The position numbers and the translations under genes were made by a program. A model generated the notes under the pieces. It did not search any database. It was given only the letters and a program-made list of their open reading frames with translations, and was not told where the DNA came from. DNA of 64,000 bases from Diphasiastrum complanatum (Eukaryota; Streptophyta; Lycopodiopsida; Lycopodiales; Lycopodiaceae), in contig CM055095.1 in assembly GCA_029204225.1 (NCBI GenBank), positions 32,179,732 to 32,243,731 on the forward strand, given 5' to 3'. This document shows positions 10,428 through 22,311 of this stretch, piece after piece. Each line of letters begins with the position of its first letter. Positions within the stretch are counted from its first letter, which is position 1.

Positions 10428-10613
10428 ATTGTTGTTGGATTTATCTCCTCTACTCTCCTAAATCCCATGTTAATCTAGCTCCAACTTAATCTTGTGTTCG
10501 CCTATTGTTACCAGTAGTGCACTAGATGTGTTCACCAAGGCATTTAGCATGGATGCACGCCTACTGTTACCAGTAGTGCACACATCGAGAGACATCCGTT
10601 CCCCAACAATTGT
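10428..10613. mobile_element. Solo LTR (176 bp) with 5-bp target duplication
   Basis: The sequence 10433-10608 starts TGTTGG and ends CCAACA, the usual inverted LTR ends. It is flanked by ATTGT at 10428-10432 and 10609-10613, a 5-bp target duplication as copia or gypsy integrases leave. Inside, CGCCTAYTGTTACCAGTAG is repeated about 63 bp apart. No internal coding region remains, so unequal recombination between two LTRs is the likely origin. Confidence 0.82.
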
Positions 10614-11080
10614 CCATTACAATACTTGATCATATGTCTATTTTCAGCTACTAGGTTAACTGCACCAAAAAACCCTAGTAACTAGGAATACATAGTATAT
10701 CCATACAAGATTAATCCTATACATATGAGAATAATCTCACTATGACCCAATACATTCACATATGTCCATATCTGACAGAGTCCTTCAAAATCTGCATATG
10801 TTACTCACATATCACACTAAGAATCTTGTAACTCAACTACAAAAGAATTCTATTCCTCATGAGCAAATAACATATGTGGGAAATCTCTGAGACTGAGACT
10901 GAGAACACATTCTCTCTCATGAGCCAACTTACCTCTTACCACCAAATTTCTCCCACTTAATCAGCCTTTTTGGAAATCCTACTATCCACTAAGATTAGGT
11001 TGATCCAAAACAAACATTCATTAATCAAACTTACTCCTATCCCAAACAAACTGGAATTAGTAATTTTATATCTTACTTAG
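10614..11080. other. Intergenic DNA, nothing recognised
   Basis: No coding or RNA feature was found. Confidence 0.4.
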
Positions 11081-11183
11081 TGTTGGAATTAATCTTACTC
11101 CTACTCACTCTAAGTGCCTTCTGAATCCCTCAAGGAAATTACTCTCTTACATAAGTCTACAAAAATGAATTGTTTCTCCAACA
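11081..11183 (+). mobile_element. Copia LTR fragment
   Basis: Starts TGTTGGAATTAATCTTAC and ends CCAACA. The first ~65 bp match, in inverted orientation, the LTR at 23374-23514. The flanking pentamers (CTTAG, GGTGC) differ, so the outer boundaries are not a clean insertion. Confidence 0.6.
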
Positions 11184-11775
11184 GGTGCATTTTTACACGC
11201 ATACTTCAACAGGCAGACACCGCCAAAGCACCACCCAAGGCACTGTAAGGAACCGGCCAAGGCACCGTAAAACACCGGCACCTGCCAAGGCACCGCTTGC
11301 GGTAGTTAGAAATCAGGTTGTGATCTGATTCATTAGTATAAGCTCTAAATGTGATGATGTAATTACTGTACAGTTTATTTGGTTTACTGTATATGGTTGT
11401 GATCGGGACATGACCCGTTAGGATATATTGATTGGGCACTGATCTCGTAGCTAGCTACTTGGGTTAGCCGAGTAGCCACACATAGGAAAATTAGCCTGTA
11501 CATAGTTATTTACAGTACTTGCTATACTTGGGGGCATGTCCCAAGTTTGTCGGTCGAATTTGGCCATATTGGGCCCGACCTTAGTTTTTGACAGGTGGTA
11601 GGCCAGTTTTAGGACACCTGCCTTTTCATGCAGTTTGTGAATACTCTATATGTACAGTGTTTCTTTGTAATCTATTAGCTTTTTTTGTGCCATCTTTGAG
11701 AGCTTGTGAGGCATGGCTATGGTGATTGTGTGATGTGATCTGCATACTGCACCAGATTCTATCGGAATTTTTACT
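11184..11775 (+). mobile_element. Probable 5' LTR upstream of a primer-binding site (start not defined)
   Basis: Non-coding DNA that ends directly before a methionine-tRNA-type primer-binding site at 11776. The left boundary and target duplication could not be fixed. GCACC-rich tandem words lie at about 11226-11300. Confidence 0.45.
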
Positions 11776-11787
11776 TGGTATCAAAGC
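11776..11787 (+). promoter_or_regulatory. LTR-retrotransposon primer-binding site
   Basis: TGGTATCAAAGC differs at one base from TGGTATCAGAGC, the plant initiator-Met tRNA 3'-end complement used by many LTR elements. Confidence 0.75.
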
Positions 11788-14700
11788 GTCAAGGTGTTGC
11801 AGGTATGCACGATCCGGTGGAGCTATGGGTTAGCATCTTTCACCAGAAGAAATAGCACTCAGAGCGTCTCAGGAGAGAAGACTCCATACGGGGTATCGGC
11901 AGTCCGGATAGCAAGAGACAACAAAGTTCCCTCGATTGGAGCTTTGAGGAAGATCAGAACGATCGTCATAGGTGGTTTCCGGGGAGGATTCATGGAAAAA
12001 CTTGCAGTTTGGTGGTTTCAAAGAAATCATCGGTGATGGCTTCATGATTCACTATAAGGACAACTGTTCGGCATAGCAAGGATTTGCAGAGGAGCTGCAA
12101 AGAGCAGTGAATGACAGTCATAGCAATTTACAAGGATCAATTCGGTGCAAGGATGAGAAAGTTCCTATTTCTCGGTTTTTTGAGCTATATACCGATTTCT
12201 CAAGAAAGCGGACTGTTTGCAGTCAATTGGGCACCAATAGATGAGCTGTAGATTGTATCAGAATGTGAGAGGCAGGGCGACCTCAGTGTGGTAAAGAACT
12301 GCAAGTGGAAGCTCACAGAAAGGCCGAGCAAAGCTCAAGAAAACTCCATTCTACTCACAACTAGGGTTTTGTGGTGAAAAACCCTGGATCATTGGCTGTA
12401 GGAGGTCCTTTATGGATCTGTGAAGTGGCACAGACGGGCGCCCTGGTGAGGAAGGGAATATGTTAGCTGGCCATGGACAGCCATCATGTAGGGAGAGCGC
12501 TAGATCGATCCAAAAGGGCGGCCATAACTGGGAAAAATCCTCATTGAAACTGCCATAGCTGTGAAAGGAGGAAGAGAGACCTCGCGGGTCTGCTTGCACA
12601 TAGAAGAGGAGTTCTCTCATAGTGCATTAAGGGGTCCAGCGAACCTAAGGTTGTGGATCAATACACATAAGAAGACATGATCGTCAGAACGAGGAGATCG
12701 TGAATCCATAGTGGGGATCGCGAGCAAGAAGGGCCGTTGGATTGGAAGAATCCGTTGGATGAAGGTTGAAGTGGGCCCCTGGAAATTGAAAGGAAGAAAT
12801 ATTTATTTCCTCATTAAAAATCTTCAACCAGAAATGCAAGAAGGGACCTGAAGTCCAGAATGGATTCTTCTTCATTAAAAATCTTCAAAATGAAGATACA
12901 ATTCAAATTTGCAAGCCAATTTGGTTTTGGGCCTATCTTTCGCTAGAGGGCATTTTTTTTGGACATCCTTGGGCCAAAATGACCCCTAAAATTGGCTACT
13001 CAAGGCCAGCGGACAGAGCAACGTCACAGAATAGGGAGAAACATGTTTAAGGATGTTTTCATCACCATTTTAATGAGCGGAGTGTGGGTGACCTAGTGAT
13101 GGGCTAGATTCGCCATTTGGGTATCGTAGGGCCAAATTTGGGGCAAATTTTGGCTGGTGAAATCTGTTACAGGGCAGTACAATGAGGCATAGTCACTTCT
13201 AAATCATTATTACTTACTCTTGATAGGGTAATACGGAGTTTGGAAGCGGTAAATGCAGTATGGGGGTGAATGGTAGTGGAGCTGTGGTGAGAGGTAGGCA
13301 TGGTATGCCGATTACGGGTGAAAAATTCTCGTGATCAGGTTCAACTTTTGGATTTGAATCAAAAAAATGTCAAGTTTGTATCAAGTTTGTCATGAAAGAG
13401 ATACACTTCAACCACCTATTCTGGGTAAGTCAAGTCAATTTGTCATATCATGATTGCATCAAGGATGCAGATTCTAGTGATGACAGGGTGAATATCGTTT
13501 GGTTTGGGCCATGGAAGATCTCACAAGTTCACTTGGAGGGATATTGGTATGTCACGTTATGTGAGGGACTTGATGGTGGCTTTGGAGTTCACATCTCAGT
13601 GTATTCTCATGGAGTGGTTTGGAACCATTCATAGGAGCAGCTTGGAGCTAGCTTGGGGGAATATAGGTGGGCACTATAGGGTAGATGCTCAGATCTTTGT
13701 GATCAGGGATGGCATTGGGATACCTGGTAGGGATAGCACTGCAAGATGACATGGGATGATCATCAGAGGGCAGCTATTTCATATTGGACTTGAGTCATTA
13801 GCATGGACAGGACTTACATGAGTGATTCATGATGGAATCAGGAAGCTGCAAATGCAAATGGGCAAAGCATGAAGCTTTGGGAGCCAGCTCTATGTTGGAG
13901 AGTTGATGGAGATCACATGGGGTGTGATCGGAGGGCAAACACTTGGTGAGTGTTTTGCTAGTGATCTACTAGAGGGGACACTGATGGTGAGGACTTCATG
14001 ATGTGCTCATTTGGGAGTACAAGATAGCATTACAGCAGGGGGCCAGTTTTGGACATTGGCATCGATGAGGAGACATCTACCATCATGGGCGTGGATAAGC
14101 TATCTATAGCTTTCATGTAGTTGGTTGTATTTGCAGGAGTCTAGGCTTGGCACAGGTGTTGGAATTTCCATGGTGTAGATTCTCAGGTTGTGAGATCAAG
14201 GATAAGCCTAGAGGGAGTCACTCAGAGCCATATACCTCAGTATGATCAGGGAGACAGTAGTCTCAGGATCCCATGAGCTGCAACTCAGGGATAGGCTTGC
14301 GTTGGCATGGTGTCGGGTGGCACATAGCCAGGGAGAGCGAGTAGATGCAAGGAGCCAGGTGGAGCAGGTGATTCTTTGGAGTTCGGCTTGTCTAGCAATA
14401 TGGTGACCAGGATCGGAGACATCAGGTGAGCATAGTATGTGGATGACGAGTCCATTTGGGTGGCACTCATGAAGATGCTACAGTTGCTCAGGTATGACAT
14501 GTCATTTGATGTATGGATGATGATCTTCAGTTGGTGCATCATGTGGTGACCTAGGGATGGGTCATGCCTACTTGGAGGTAGGTGGCATGGAGTGTACCTG
14601 GGATGGTACATATCCTGAGGACATGGAATGCATTACGGGGTGATGTGGATCCAGCATGCCCATGGTTGTGAGCCAACAAGGATGGAGATGGTTTCTCAGG

Positions 14701-15084
14701 GAGTGATAGCTGATACTTTGGCGAGTGATTAGGTGAGCTGCATGGTTATATGCACATTTGTCTCCAGGTTGGCATCACATGTTGTTTTCTATCCATCGTT
14801 ATTTGGTAATCAGGATGCAACTTTTGGTTAGATCCAGTTGGAGTCTAGTTGCACTATAGGTGGACATATTCTTGGGAAGCTATTAGCGGGTAATGGATAC
14901 TTGGTGTTTAGATGGTATAGGATACAAGGTTCTGGAGCTATCCTACCTGATATGCTATGAATCATGGGTGAGTTGTTCATCACGATAGTGGATCTAGTTT
15001 GCATTTGCTTTGGCTTGGACGCTATGATGGATACAGTGTTGGTGAGATAGGCTCCTTGGTGGGACGCCTATGTACTAGTCAAAT
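11788..15084 (+). mobile_element. 3.3 kb non-coding interior of an LTR element (LARD-like)
   Basis: No gag, protease, polymerase or host domain can be read in any frame after the primer-binding site. The stretch ends abruptly at 15085, where homology to gypsy D begins in mid-polyprotein. It fits a large retrotransposon derivative with non-coding interior, but no matching 3' LTR was found. Confidence 0.4.
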
Positions 15085-15321
15085 CGAGAGGAAGAACATA
15101 TAGAAAGTCTGTTCTCAGCTCATATCCCCGAAAAGGAGCAATCCCTACAGGAACTTGAAGAATTTTCTGACCTCTTGCAAGCTCAACTCACCATGCCGTT
15201 TCATACTGCAGTAAAATCCTTCACTAGGCTTCAACGTTATATCCATCGAAATTTTCAGTTGCCTACTATTCCTGATGAACAGCGAGAAACAGAAGAGATT
15301 CCTAAAATTTTCTAGATTCCT

Positions 15322-15717
15322 ATGAATCTGTTGAATATAGGTGTTGCTAAGGGGACTAGCATCACCCTACCTTTGTCCTATAAAGACTATCTCGCAGTAT
15401 CTACTATCCTAGATAGCGGATCAGGCGTTAATATCATGGCTTTGTCATTAGCAAAGTCATGGGGCTTTCATACCCTTGATCAACCACAATATAAACTTCG
15501 CATGGCTGATCAACGAGTTACTGACCCTGCTGGTCATTTATCAAATATAAAAGTTCGCATAGCAGGTGTCAAATTTGTGCTAGATTGTGTCATCTTAGAT
15601 TTACCAAAAGATAACAATACATATAAACTCCTTCTTGGTACACCCTGGCTCCAGATGGCAGGTGTCCTCCAAGATTGGAAGCATAGCAAAATTACCTTTG
15701 GTAACCACGATAAATGA
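15322..15717 (+). pseudogene. Gypsy C protease region
   Basis: The frame contains ILDSGSGVNIMALSLAKS, the retropepsin active-site segment (catalytic Asp in DSG), and ends at a TGA where copy D has CGA. An upstream TAG at about 15313 separates it from the gag remnant. Copies E and D have the same arrangement. It would cleave the Gag-Pol polyprotein in the particle. Confidence 0.85.
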
Positions 15718-15890
15718 GTCACGATTGACTCAACAGGCCATGTCAAGCCCACCAAGGTATACGATGATTGGTCATCCACAACATATGATGAATCAGATAG
15801 CGTCCCGATCCAAACGGTCACTATACAAGATCCACAGACATAATCAATTGGGGTCACGCACTAGCCACTGTGGACTGTACTGATTCCAAT

Positions 15891-15893
15891 TGA
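15891..15893 (+). other. In-frame TGA shared with copy D
   Basis: In the protease-to-polymerase linker the frame reads ...DSN-TGA-C.IET.... Copy D has the same TGA at 58761-58763. Confidence 0.7.
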
Positions 15894-16479
15894 TGTCGTA
15901 TAGAAACTATTGCTGCAGATGTGGATATTCTCCCATCCTCTATAGACACTGACACACCCATCATCCCACTTATGATGATTGACCCGATTCTCAGAGTGTG
16001 GTGCCCAGGAGAACCTAGTGTCTCTACCGCCCATGTTTCGGAAGAAGGTATTCTTTCCATGGATTATGTAGACATGACGGATGAACATGTACTCCTATAT
16101 CTAGATGCACAACCTTATCTGCCAAAATCAATTCCTAAGGAGATAACGATACCAAGACCGTTGGCTCACGTCCAACTGACATCCAACGTACCCAACACAC
16201 AAACATACAAGCCCAAACCCAAAGTATATACATGGGATGTGTATCCCGACGAAGTCTGGGATACAATCGACGACAATCTGATAAGTGAGGCACCAACACC
16301 GCCCACTCAAAAACAACAAAAACCTCGGTTACAAAAAACTAGAATTATTGATACAAAATTAACCGAGCGTCAAAAACATATACGTGAGAAGCCTAAACAG
16401 CTGATTAAGCCCTTGTCAAAAGGGACAGAAAACTAAACAATCCGACCAAGCTTCCACGTCCGGTAGTGAATCACCTTAG

Positions 16480-17784
16480 ATGATTCCCAAAGTTCCCGAA
16501 CCTTTTGTCGACCCACCTTTTGATCTTCCACAGAAGTTCAAAGACTTTACACTGGATGACGTTGTTATCCAGTTACCACAACCACATCGGGAGCCTACAC
16601 CAAATTCCAACTCCTTTGAAGGACATGCTAAGACCATTCCACTAAACCTTAAAGATCCTACCGAGGAGATAGATCGAATAGTTCATGTTGGTGCACATTT
16701 GTCATCAACCCAGCTTGTTGATCTGGAAACATTACTTCGCAAATACAGGGATGTATTTGCATGGAATTATACAAAAATGGAAGGAACCCCACCTGAAATA
16801 GTCATCCATAGGATTCCTTTAGAAGACAATGCTAAGCCTATTAGGGCTAAACCCTATCGATCTAACCATGTCTATCGTGAGAGGATCGACGAAGATATTA
16901 AGAAATTGTTGGATATCGGCTTCATTTATGAAGTTCAACATACTGATTGGGTATCACCCATTGTGGTTGTACCCAAGAAAAACAGCAAGCTTCATATCTG
17001 TGTCAATCTCAAAAACCTTAATGTGGTTACGAAGAAAGACCATTTTCCCTTGTCTTTAACGACTCAAATCCTAGAGGAAATGGCAGGAGCTAAAGCTTTC
17101 AGCTTCTTAGATGGATTCAACGGGTATTTTCTTGTTCAAATAGCCCCTGAAGATAAACATAAAACAACCTTTGCCACAGAGAACGGGGTTTACGCTTATG
17201 ACGTTATGCCTTTTGGCTTATGTAACGCCCCCTCAACATTCCAACGGGTCATGCAACTGGCCTTTCAAGATCTGTTACATCGGATCGTGGAGATTTATCT
17301 CGACGATCTAGGTGTACATTCTTCCGCTGCTACACACCTTGACCCGTCAAAAATCAAGGTTATAGTGGACATGCCCTTACCTGCAACAGTGAAGGAAGTA
17401 TATGTCTTCCTCGGTCATACCAATTATTTTCGCATCTTTATAATCGACTATGCCGGCAAGACACGCCTCATTTATTTAGTTGTGGTAGATCCTCGTTGGA
17501 CCGAAGAACGAATTAAGGCCTTTGAGGATCTGAAAACAGCCCTCACCACGGCTCCCATACTCTACTCGCCAGATTACACGAAAGAGTCCCATGTACATAT
17601 TGACGCAAGTAAGTATGCCATTGGAGGTCTTCTTGCACAACCGGACGAGTATGGCAAAGACTACCCAATACGTTTCTTGAGCAGGCAATTGGTGCCTGCT
17701 GAAGTAAACTATACAACCACCGAGAGAGAAGCATTGGCGATGGTCTATGTTGTGCAACAACTAAGACTTTATTTATTAGGCTAG
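16480..17784 (+). pseudogene. Gypsy C reverse transcriptase and RNase H, 434 codons
   Basis: Contains the order VSPIVVVPKKN, FSFLDGFNGYFLVQI, MPFGLCNAPSTFQRVMQ and IYLDDLGVHS, the gypsy polymerase blocks with the YLDD catalytic pair. RNase H follows with HIDASKYAIGGLLAQ and TTEREALAM. A 129-bp in-frame deletion relative to D removes the thumb/connection segment right after YLDD, with GAC at the junction in both copies. The frame ends at TAG 17782-17784 where D has CAG. A TAG at 16477-16479 just before the first Met is also present in D. Confidence 0.92.
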
Positions 17785-19316
17785 ACCTTTGTGTTCTACA
17801 CAGACCATCAAGCCCTTCTATATATTTTTAATAAATCCTGTAAAACGAGACGTATAGCTCGATGGCTGTTGATTTTAGAGGAATTTAATTTCCGCGTAGT
17901 CGTTCGGAAAGGGACCCAACATTTCATGGCGGACCACCTTTCCAGACTACCAAGTGCTGAAAAATCAACTACACCAGTCAACGATGATCTCCCTGATGCA
18001 TGCCTTTTTCAGATCGATGCTACACCCTTATGGGTTGAGGAGATCACCCAGTTCCTCACAACAGGCAGACTCAAAGACGGCCTGAGTACGGCGGCAAAAT
18101 TTTTTTTTTGCTAAAAGCAACGCCCTTTCAGTTAATTGCGGGACAACTTTACAAAAGGGGCGTTGACGGTATCATTCGCCGATGTGCTTATGAATCTGAG
18201 ATACGACCTATCATATCTCAGGCTCATGAGGGCATTGGAGGTGGCCACTTTTCTGCTGAAGCCATAGCAAAGATTATCCTTCGAGCAAGACTGTGGTGGC
18301 CATCTTTGTTTAAGGACACGTTTGCTGTCATTAAAGCGTGTGATGTCTGTCAACGAGCCAAGAAAAACACCAAGCAGATTTCATGTCGTTGACTCCCATT
18401 ATAGAAGGCAAAGCCTTCCATAAGTGGGGAATTGACTTTGTTGGACCAATCAGTCCAGCAGCAAAACATACTCAAGCTCGTTACATCCTCATAGCCACAG
18501 ATTACGCCACTAAGTGGGTGGAGGCTTGAGCAACGAAGGACGCCAATTCAAAACAGTTGCGCGTTTTCTTTACGAAAACATTATTACACATTTTGGCTGT
18601 CCCATTGACTTAGTTAGTGATCGTGGCACACATTTTTTAAATGCTATCATTGATAACCTCCTACGCCATAACCTTGTTGTTCACAGAAAAAGTACACCGT
18701 ACTACTCTAGACGTAATGGCCAGGCTGAATCAACTAACAAGACGATATGTAAAATTTTGACCAAGATAGTTGAAACCAGTCATTCTGATTGGAAAACAAA
18801 ACTTTTCCCAACTGTTTGGGCTTACCGCACCACCCCAAAAAAAGCCACTGGGTGGGTTACCCCTTTCCACTTAGTATATGGTCAAGAGGCGATAATGCCA
18901 GTAGAATTCTTAGTTCCATCATTACGAGTCATGGAAGTTTTTTCAACAGATCTCTGTGAAAAAGCTGCAATCGAACAACAACTCAAAACTAGGCTATTTA
19001 CGTTAACCCAGTTATGCGAGACAAGACTTATATCTTATCACGCACAACTGGTTAATAAACGACGCCAAAAGGCCTGGCATGACTGTCACCTACGCAATAA
19101 AGATCTACATTTAGATGACCAGGTGCTTCTTTATACATCCAAGAAGCACCCCGACAAATTGAAATTCAAAAGTGAGGGGCCGTATGCTATTAATAAAATC
19201 TTTCCTAAGGGTGAAGTCCAGTTGCAAACACTTGACGGAATCCTCCTAGCCACTATCGTAAACGGTGGTCATCTAAGGCGGTATTACAAAGAGTTGTTTT
19301 TTGTTGACCCAATTTA
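17785..19316 (+). pseudogene. Gypsy C RNase H end and integrase
   Basis: Frames 17791-18114, 18108-18392 and 18514-19317 together cover the RNase H tail (YTDHQALLYI), the integrase zinc-binding part (AHEGIGGGHFSAE...CDVCQRAKK) and the catalytic core. DFVGP and VSDRGTHFLN give the two Asp, and NGQAESTNK the Glu. Breaks are a one-base loss near 18370 and a TGA at about 18528 (CGA in D). The core residues are present, but no single frame spans them. Confidence 0.88.
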
Positions 19317-19673
19317 ACATCTTTTCCCTAGTATAAATTTTATATTTTTTATTTCTTTCTTTCTATTTTTCTTATGATCTTGCTTGTAGTTCTAGTTTTC
19401 CATGTCTATTTTTCACCTCATTCCTTGTTTATACTTCATACCATTACTTATGTACTTTCTATGCATTCTCTTCTTCCTGTACATATTCCTGGGTCATGGA
19501 TGTTCTAGGTCAACAAATGATAGGCTACACCATCAGAAATGATTCTCATACTTTAGCCACCTCATCTCTGTCTCACTGCTATATCTGGTATATAGGCTTT
19601 ATATATACACATTTTATATTAGTAAAAACTAACTTTGATTATACCAATCCTACATAAAAATTGGAGCAGTTTT

Positions 19674-19940
19674 GCTTTTTGGACCATCTCAATCTGAGCA
19701 ATGGTAAGAAAGTTATAATAGTTCAACGTTTTTTAGACTAGAAAACATTTTTCCCTTGGAACCTAAAAGGGGATAGCATGCCGACGTGCTATCAATTTGA
19801 GTTAAAGACTAAAAGCCTAAATTGGTAGCACACTGGCGTGCTATTCCTTTCAAGCTCCAAGAAAAAAAATAATTAGCCTAATTTTTTTTTAAGGGCGATA
19901 ACTTTCTTAATATTGCTCGGATTGAGATGATCCAAAAAGC
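19674..19940. mobile_element. Foldback (MITE-like) element, 267 bp
   Basis: Arms of 43 bp, 19674-19716 and 19898-19940, are reverse complements with four mismatches (outer end GCTTTTTGGA). Inner segments around ATAGCATGCCGACGTGCTAT and its partner also pair, so most of the element can fold. A related fragment lies at about 20219-20250. No target duplication is obvious. Confidence 0.8.
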
Positions 19941-21088
19941 ATAGGCTTGGCCACAAACCATCATGTCTTTTTATGTATGGTCATACATCAATCCTTGGCA
20001 ATAGACAAAAATGTTTTAGCTTGATAAATGTAAAACTAGAGTGATCAAGTTTTCTGCGTTCTCAATGATATAGCATACTATGTACAATTTGTAGACAACA
20101 TGATTTGTAGACATATCTTTTAGCTAGTAAGAAAATAAACAACATGATAATGAAGTATATAAATAAATTTCACCCCCAAAAGCAAAGTAGAATAAATTTT
20201 CAAAATCTAAAAACAATGTAGCATACCATGTGCTATCAATTTGATGTAATTTAAAAACACTAAACTCGCAAAACTCGTAGATGATTTACTCGCAAAATGC
20301 CAAACCCCTATTGAGATATAGGATAGCTAGTTAATCTTTTTTATTTTCTGGTGGACAGAAGCAAAGAACTTTCTTGGAGAAAAATCTGATGGTATGGGAC
20401 ATCAATGATCTCAAAAAAAAATTCTTGCACGAGAGTGATCTATAGACTAAGTTTTAGTAATTAGAGTAATGGTAATACTGGCGGGTGAATCCATTGCCTA
20501 ATTGTTTCAGGGTATTTGTACAAATTATGAGATATAGATTCGGATCTCTAATGGCAGCTCATAATTTACAAATCAAAAACCCTTAAAGCTATTTCTCACC
20601 TTCTAAGAAACCCTTACATCTTTTGAATTTCTTGAATACTAGACATCAGATTAAGCTCATATGATCCTTCCAACGTGAAAACTACTTGTATGTATGGTTA
20701 AGGCTTGGAATTTGAGACCTTCCAAGATAGTTGTATTTCAATTTCTTAAACCCAAATTGTCTCTTATGCATAGATAGATCTCAGATGGATGATGGTTATA
20801 GTGATTCATGTTGAAAATGTTTCGAAGAAAAGTCTTATGTATAATAGAGTTAATAATTTTCTGGAAGACTCTTATTATTGACTTTTCATGATTTAGATAT
20901 TTTCATGTGTCATCTCTCTAACTAATTTTTATAAGAAATTTGTAAATTTCTTTAAAAAGGAGGGGTGAGATTCTATTTTAGGATCTATCAGTTGCATAGT
21001 CTTCAAGTAAGAAAAATTCTCTAGGGATTGTGTGGAACAATCTGAAACTAGAGGTGGTTTGAGATTTGAATTCATTATTAGTAGTATT
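19941..21088. other. AT-rich DNA with foldback-related fragments
   Basis: No genes are seen. 20219-20250 resembles the inner part of the foldback. The segment 20262-20330, starting with AACTCGCAAAACTCG, resembles 32875-32935. Confidence 0.4.
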
Positions 21089-21235
21089 TGTTGGATTCTC
21101 TTGTGATTGTGGAATAGGAAAGAGAACTCAACATAGAATTATAATAGAAGATTTACCAAACTATAGTTTCAGACCTTAACTTAGATCGACAAGAGGAATG
21201 TCTTGTAGGTGTCAAAGACAACCAACAAAGATAGC

Positions 21236-21530
21236 CAGACACTCAAAGATGCCTTAGACTCAGTTTGTAGCCATAGAAAGTTTTGAAGGGAGCCTTTGAG
21301 TCGATTGCTTTGGTACTCAAATAGTTATGCAGATAGCAAGCTGTTGAACAGCTTCAGCCCAAAAATTCTTGGTGAGTTGAGCGTTCATGAGAGGCTCTGG
21401 CAGAATCAAATCCTCCATCCTGTTGCATCTTCTTCTTTGCTTCATTGTGCTTGAGAACTCGACAATCCTTGATGTCGTGATTGGCTCTCTTGTAGTACTT
21501 GTAGAAGAGTCTGTTATTAGGCTTTTGATG
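21236..21530 (-). pseudogene. Copia zinc knuckle fused to integrase remnant
   Basis: One minus-strand frame reads a knuckle-like YKYYKRANHDIKDC (two Cys replaced by Tyr), then runs straight into the integrase tail typical of copia (SCSTACYLHNYLSTKAIDSK). In intact elements protease and the integrase core lie between these parts. The join is an internal deletion. Confidence 0.7.
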
Positions 21531-22039
21531 TTGTCAATTGTGTTGTTGTGATTGCTGGCCTGAATCAGTTTGCTCAACTTTTGTCTTCTTGTCCTTCAAA
21601 GCTTTCTTCTTCTGGAGCTATTGCTTATTCGAAAAGAGAGCGACTGTCTTCGAATTCAATGTAGATAAGCTATTCATTCTTACTTCTCCATGCAATAAAC
21701 CTATTGTCACCTTTTGCAGAGACAGGTCAGGAGCATTGCTAAGTAGCAATACTAGATTAGAGTAAGAGGGAGGAAGACTGGACATAAGAGACATGTTAGC
21801 ATCTTTGTCCGATACTAGCGAACCTATTGCAGCTAACTGATTGAGTAGTTAGTTTGAATTCATTTAGATGATTAGTGACTGAGGTTGCTTCACTCATCTT
21901 GAGTGACAAGAACTTCTTTCTCAAGAAGAGACGAGTCAATACATCTGTCATTTTGTACAGACCCGTAAAAATGTCCCATGATTCTTTGGAGTTGGAACAA
22001 TTAGCTACATGAGCTATTTGTGAATCTTTAAGATTCAGA

Positions 22040-22298
22040 GATACAATGGCAAGGGCTTTGCCATCCTCAGCTTCTCAGGTGGTCATCATGTCAGGTTCAG
22101 TTGGCTTGGCTATCGAACCGTTGACATATCCCCATGGTTTTTTTTTAGTGAGTGTCATCTTCATTTTGAAGTTCCACATGTGGAAGTCATCACCGTTGAA
22201 CTTATTGATCAAGCAGATTTTTGAAGATGTACTTTCCATGATGAATGATCTAAGGAATTGTAACACAATCTCGAATACTAATAGTAGTTTGGAATGAT
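22040..22298 (-). pseudogene. Copia gag N-terminal part
   Basis: The frame 22266-22075 contains LINKFNGDDFHMWNFKMKM and PWGYVNGSI, the conserved start of copia Gag. It lies just downstream of the primer-binding site and continues to lower coordinates with breaks. Confidence 0.8.
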
Positions 22299-22311
22299 GG
22301 CTACGATACCA
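22299..22311 (-). promoter_or_regulatory. Primer-binding site of the minus-strand copia
   Basis: The minus strand reads TGGTATCGTAGCC, close to the Met-tRNA type TGGTATCAGAGCC, three bases after the LTR end. Confidence 0.75.

Larger units (their letters stand above)
15085..19590 (+). mobile_element. Ty3/gypsy copy C, truncated at both ends
   Basis: Homologous to 57963-62524 (copy D) throughout, so it starts within the gag-protease region and ends in the 3' untranslated part. It lacks gag, LTRs, primer-binding site and polypurine tract. Order is protease, linker, reverse transcriptase, RNase H, integrase. Frames are broken by point stops, a one-base insertion near 16430, a one-base deletion near 18370 and a 129-bp in-frame deletion after the YLDD block. 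Confidence 0.9.
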
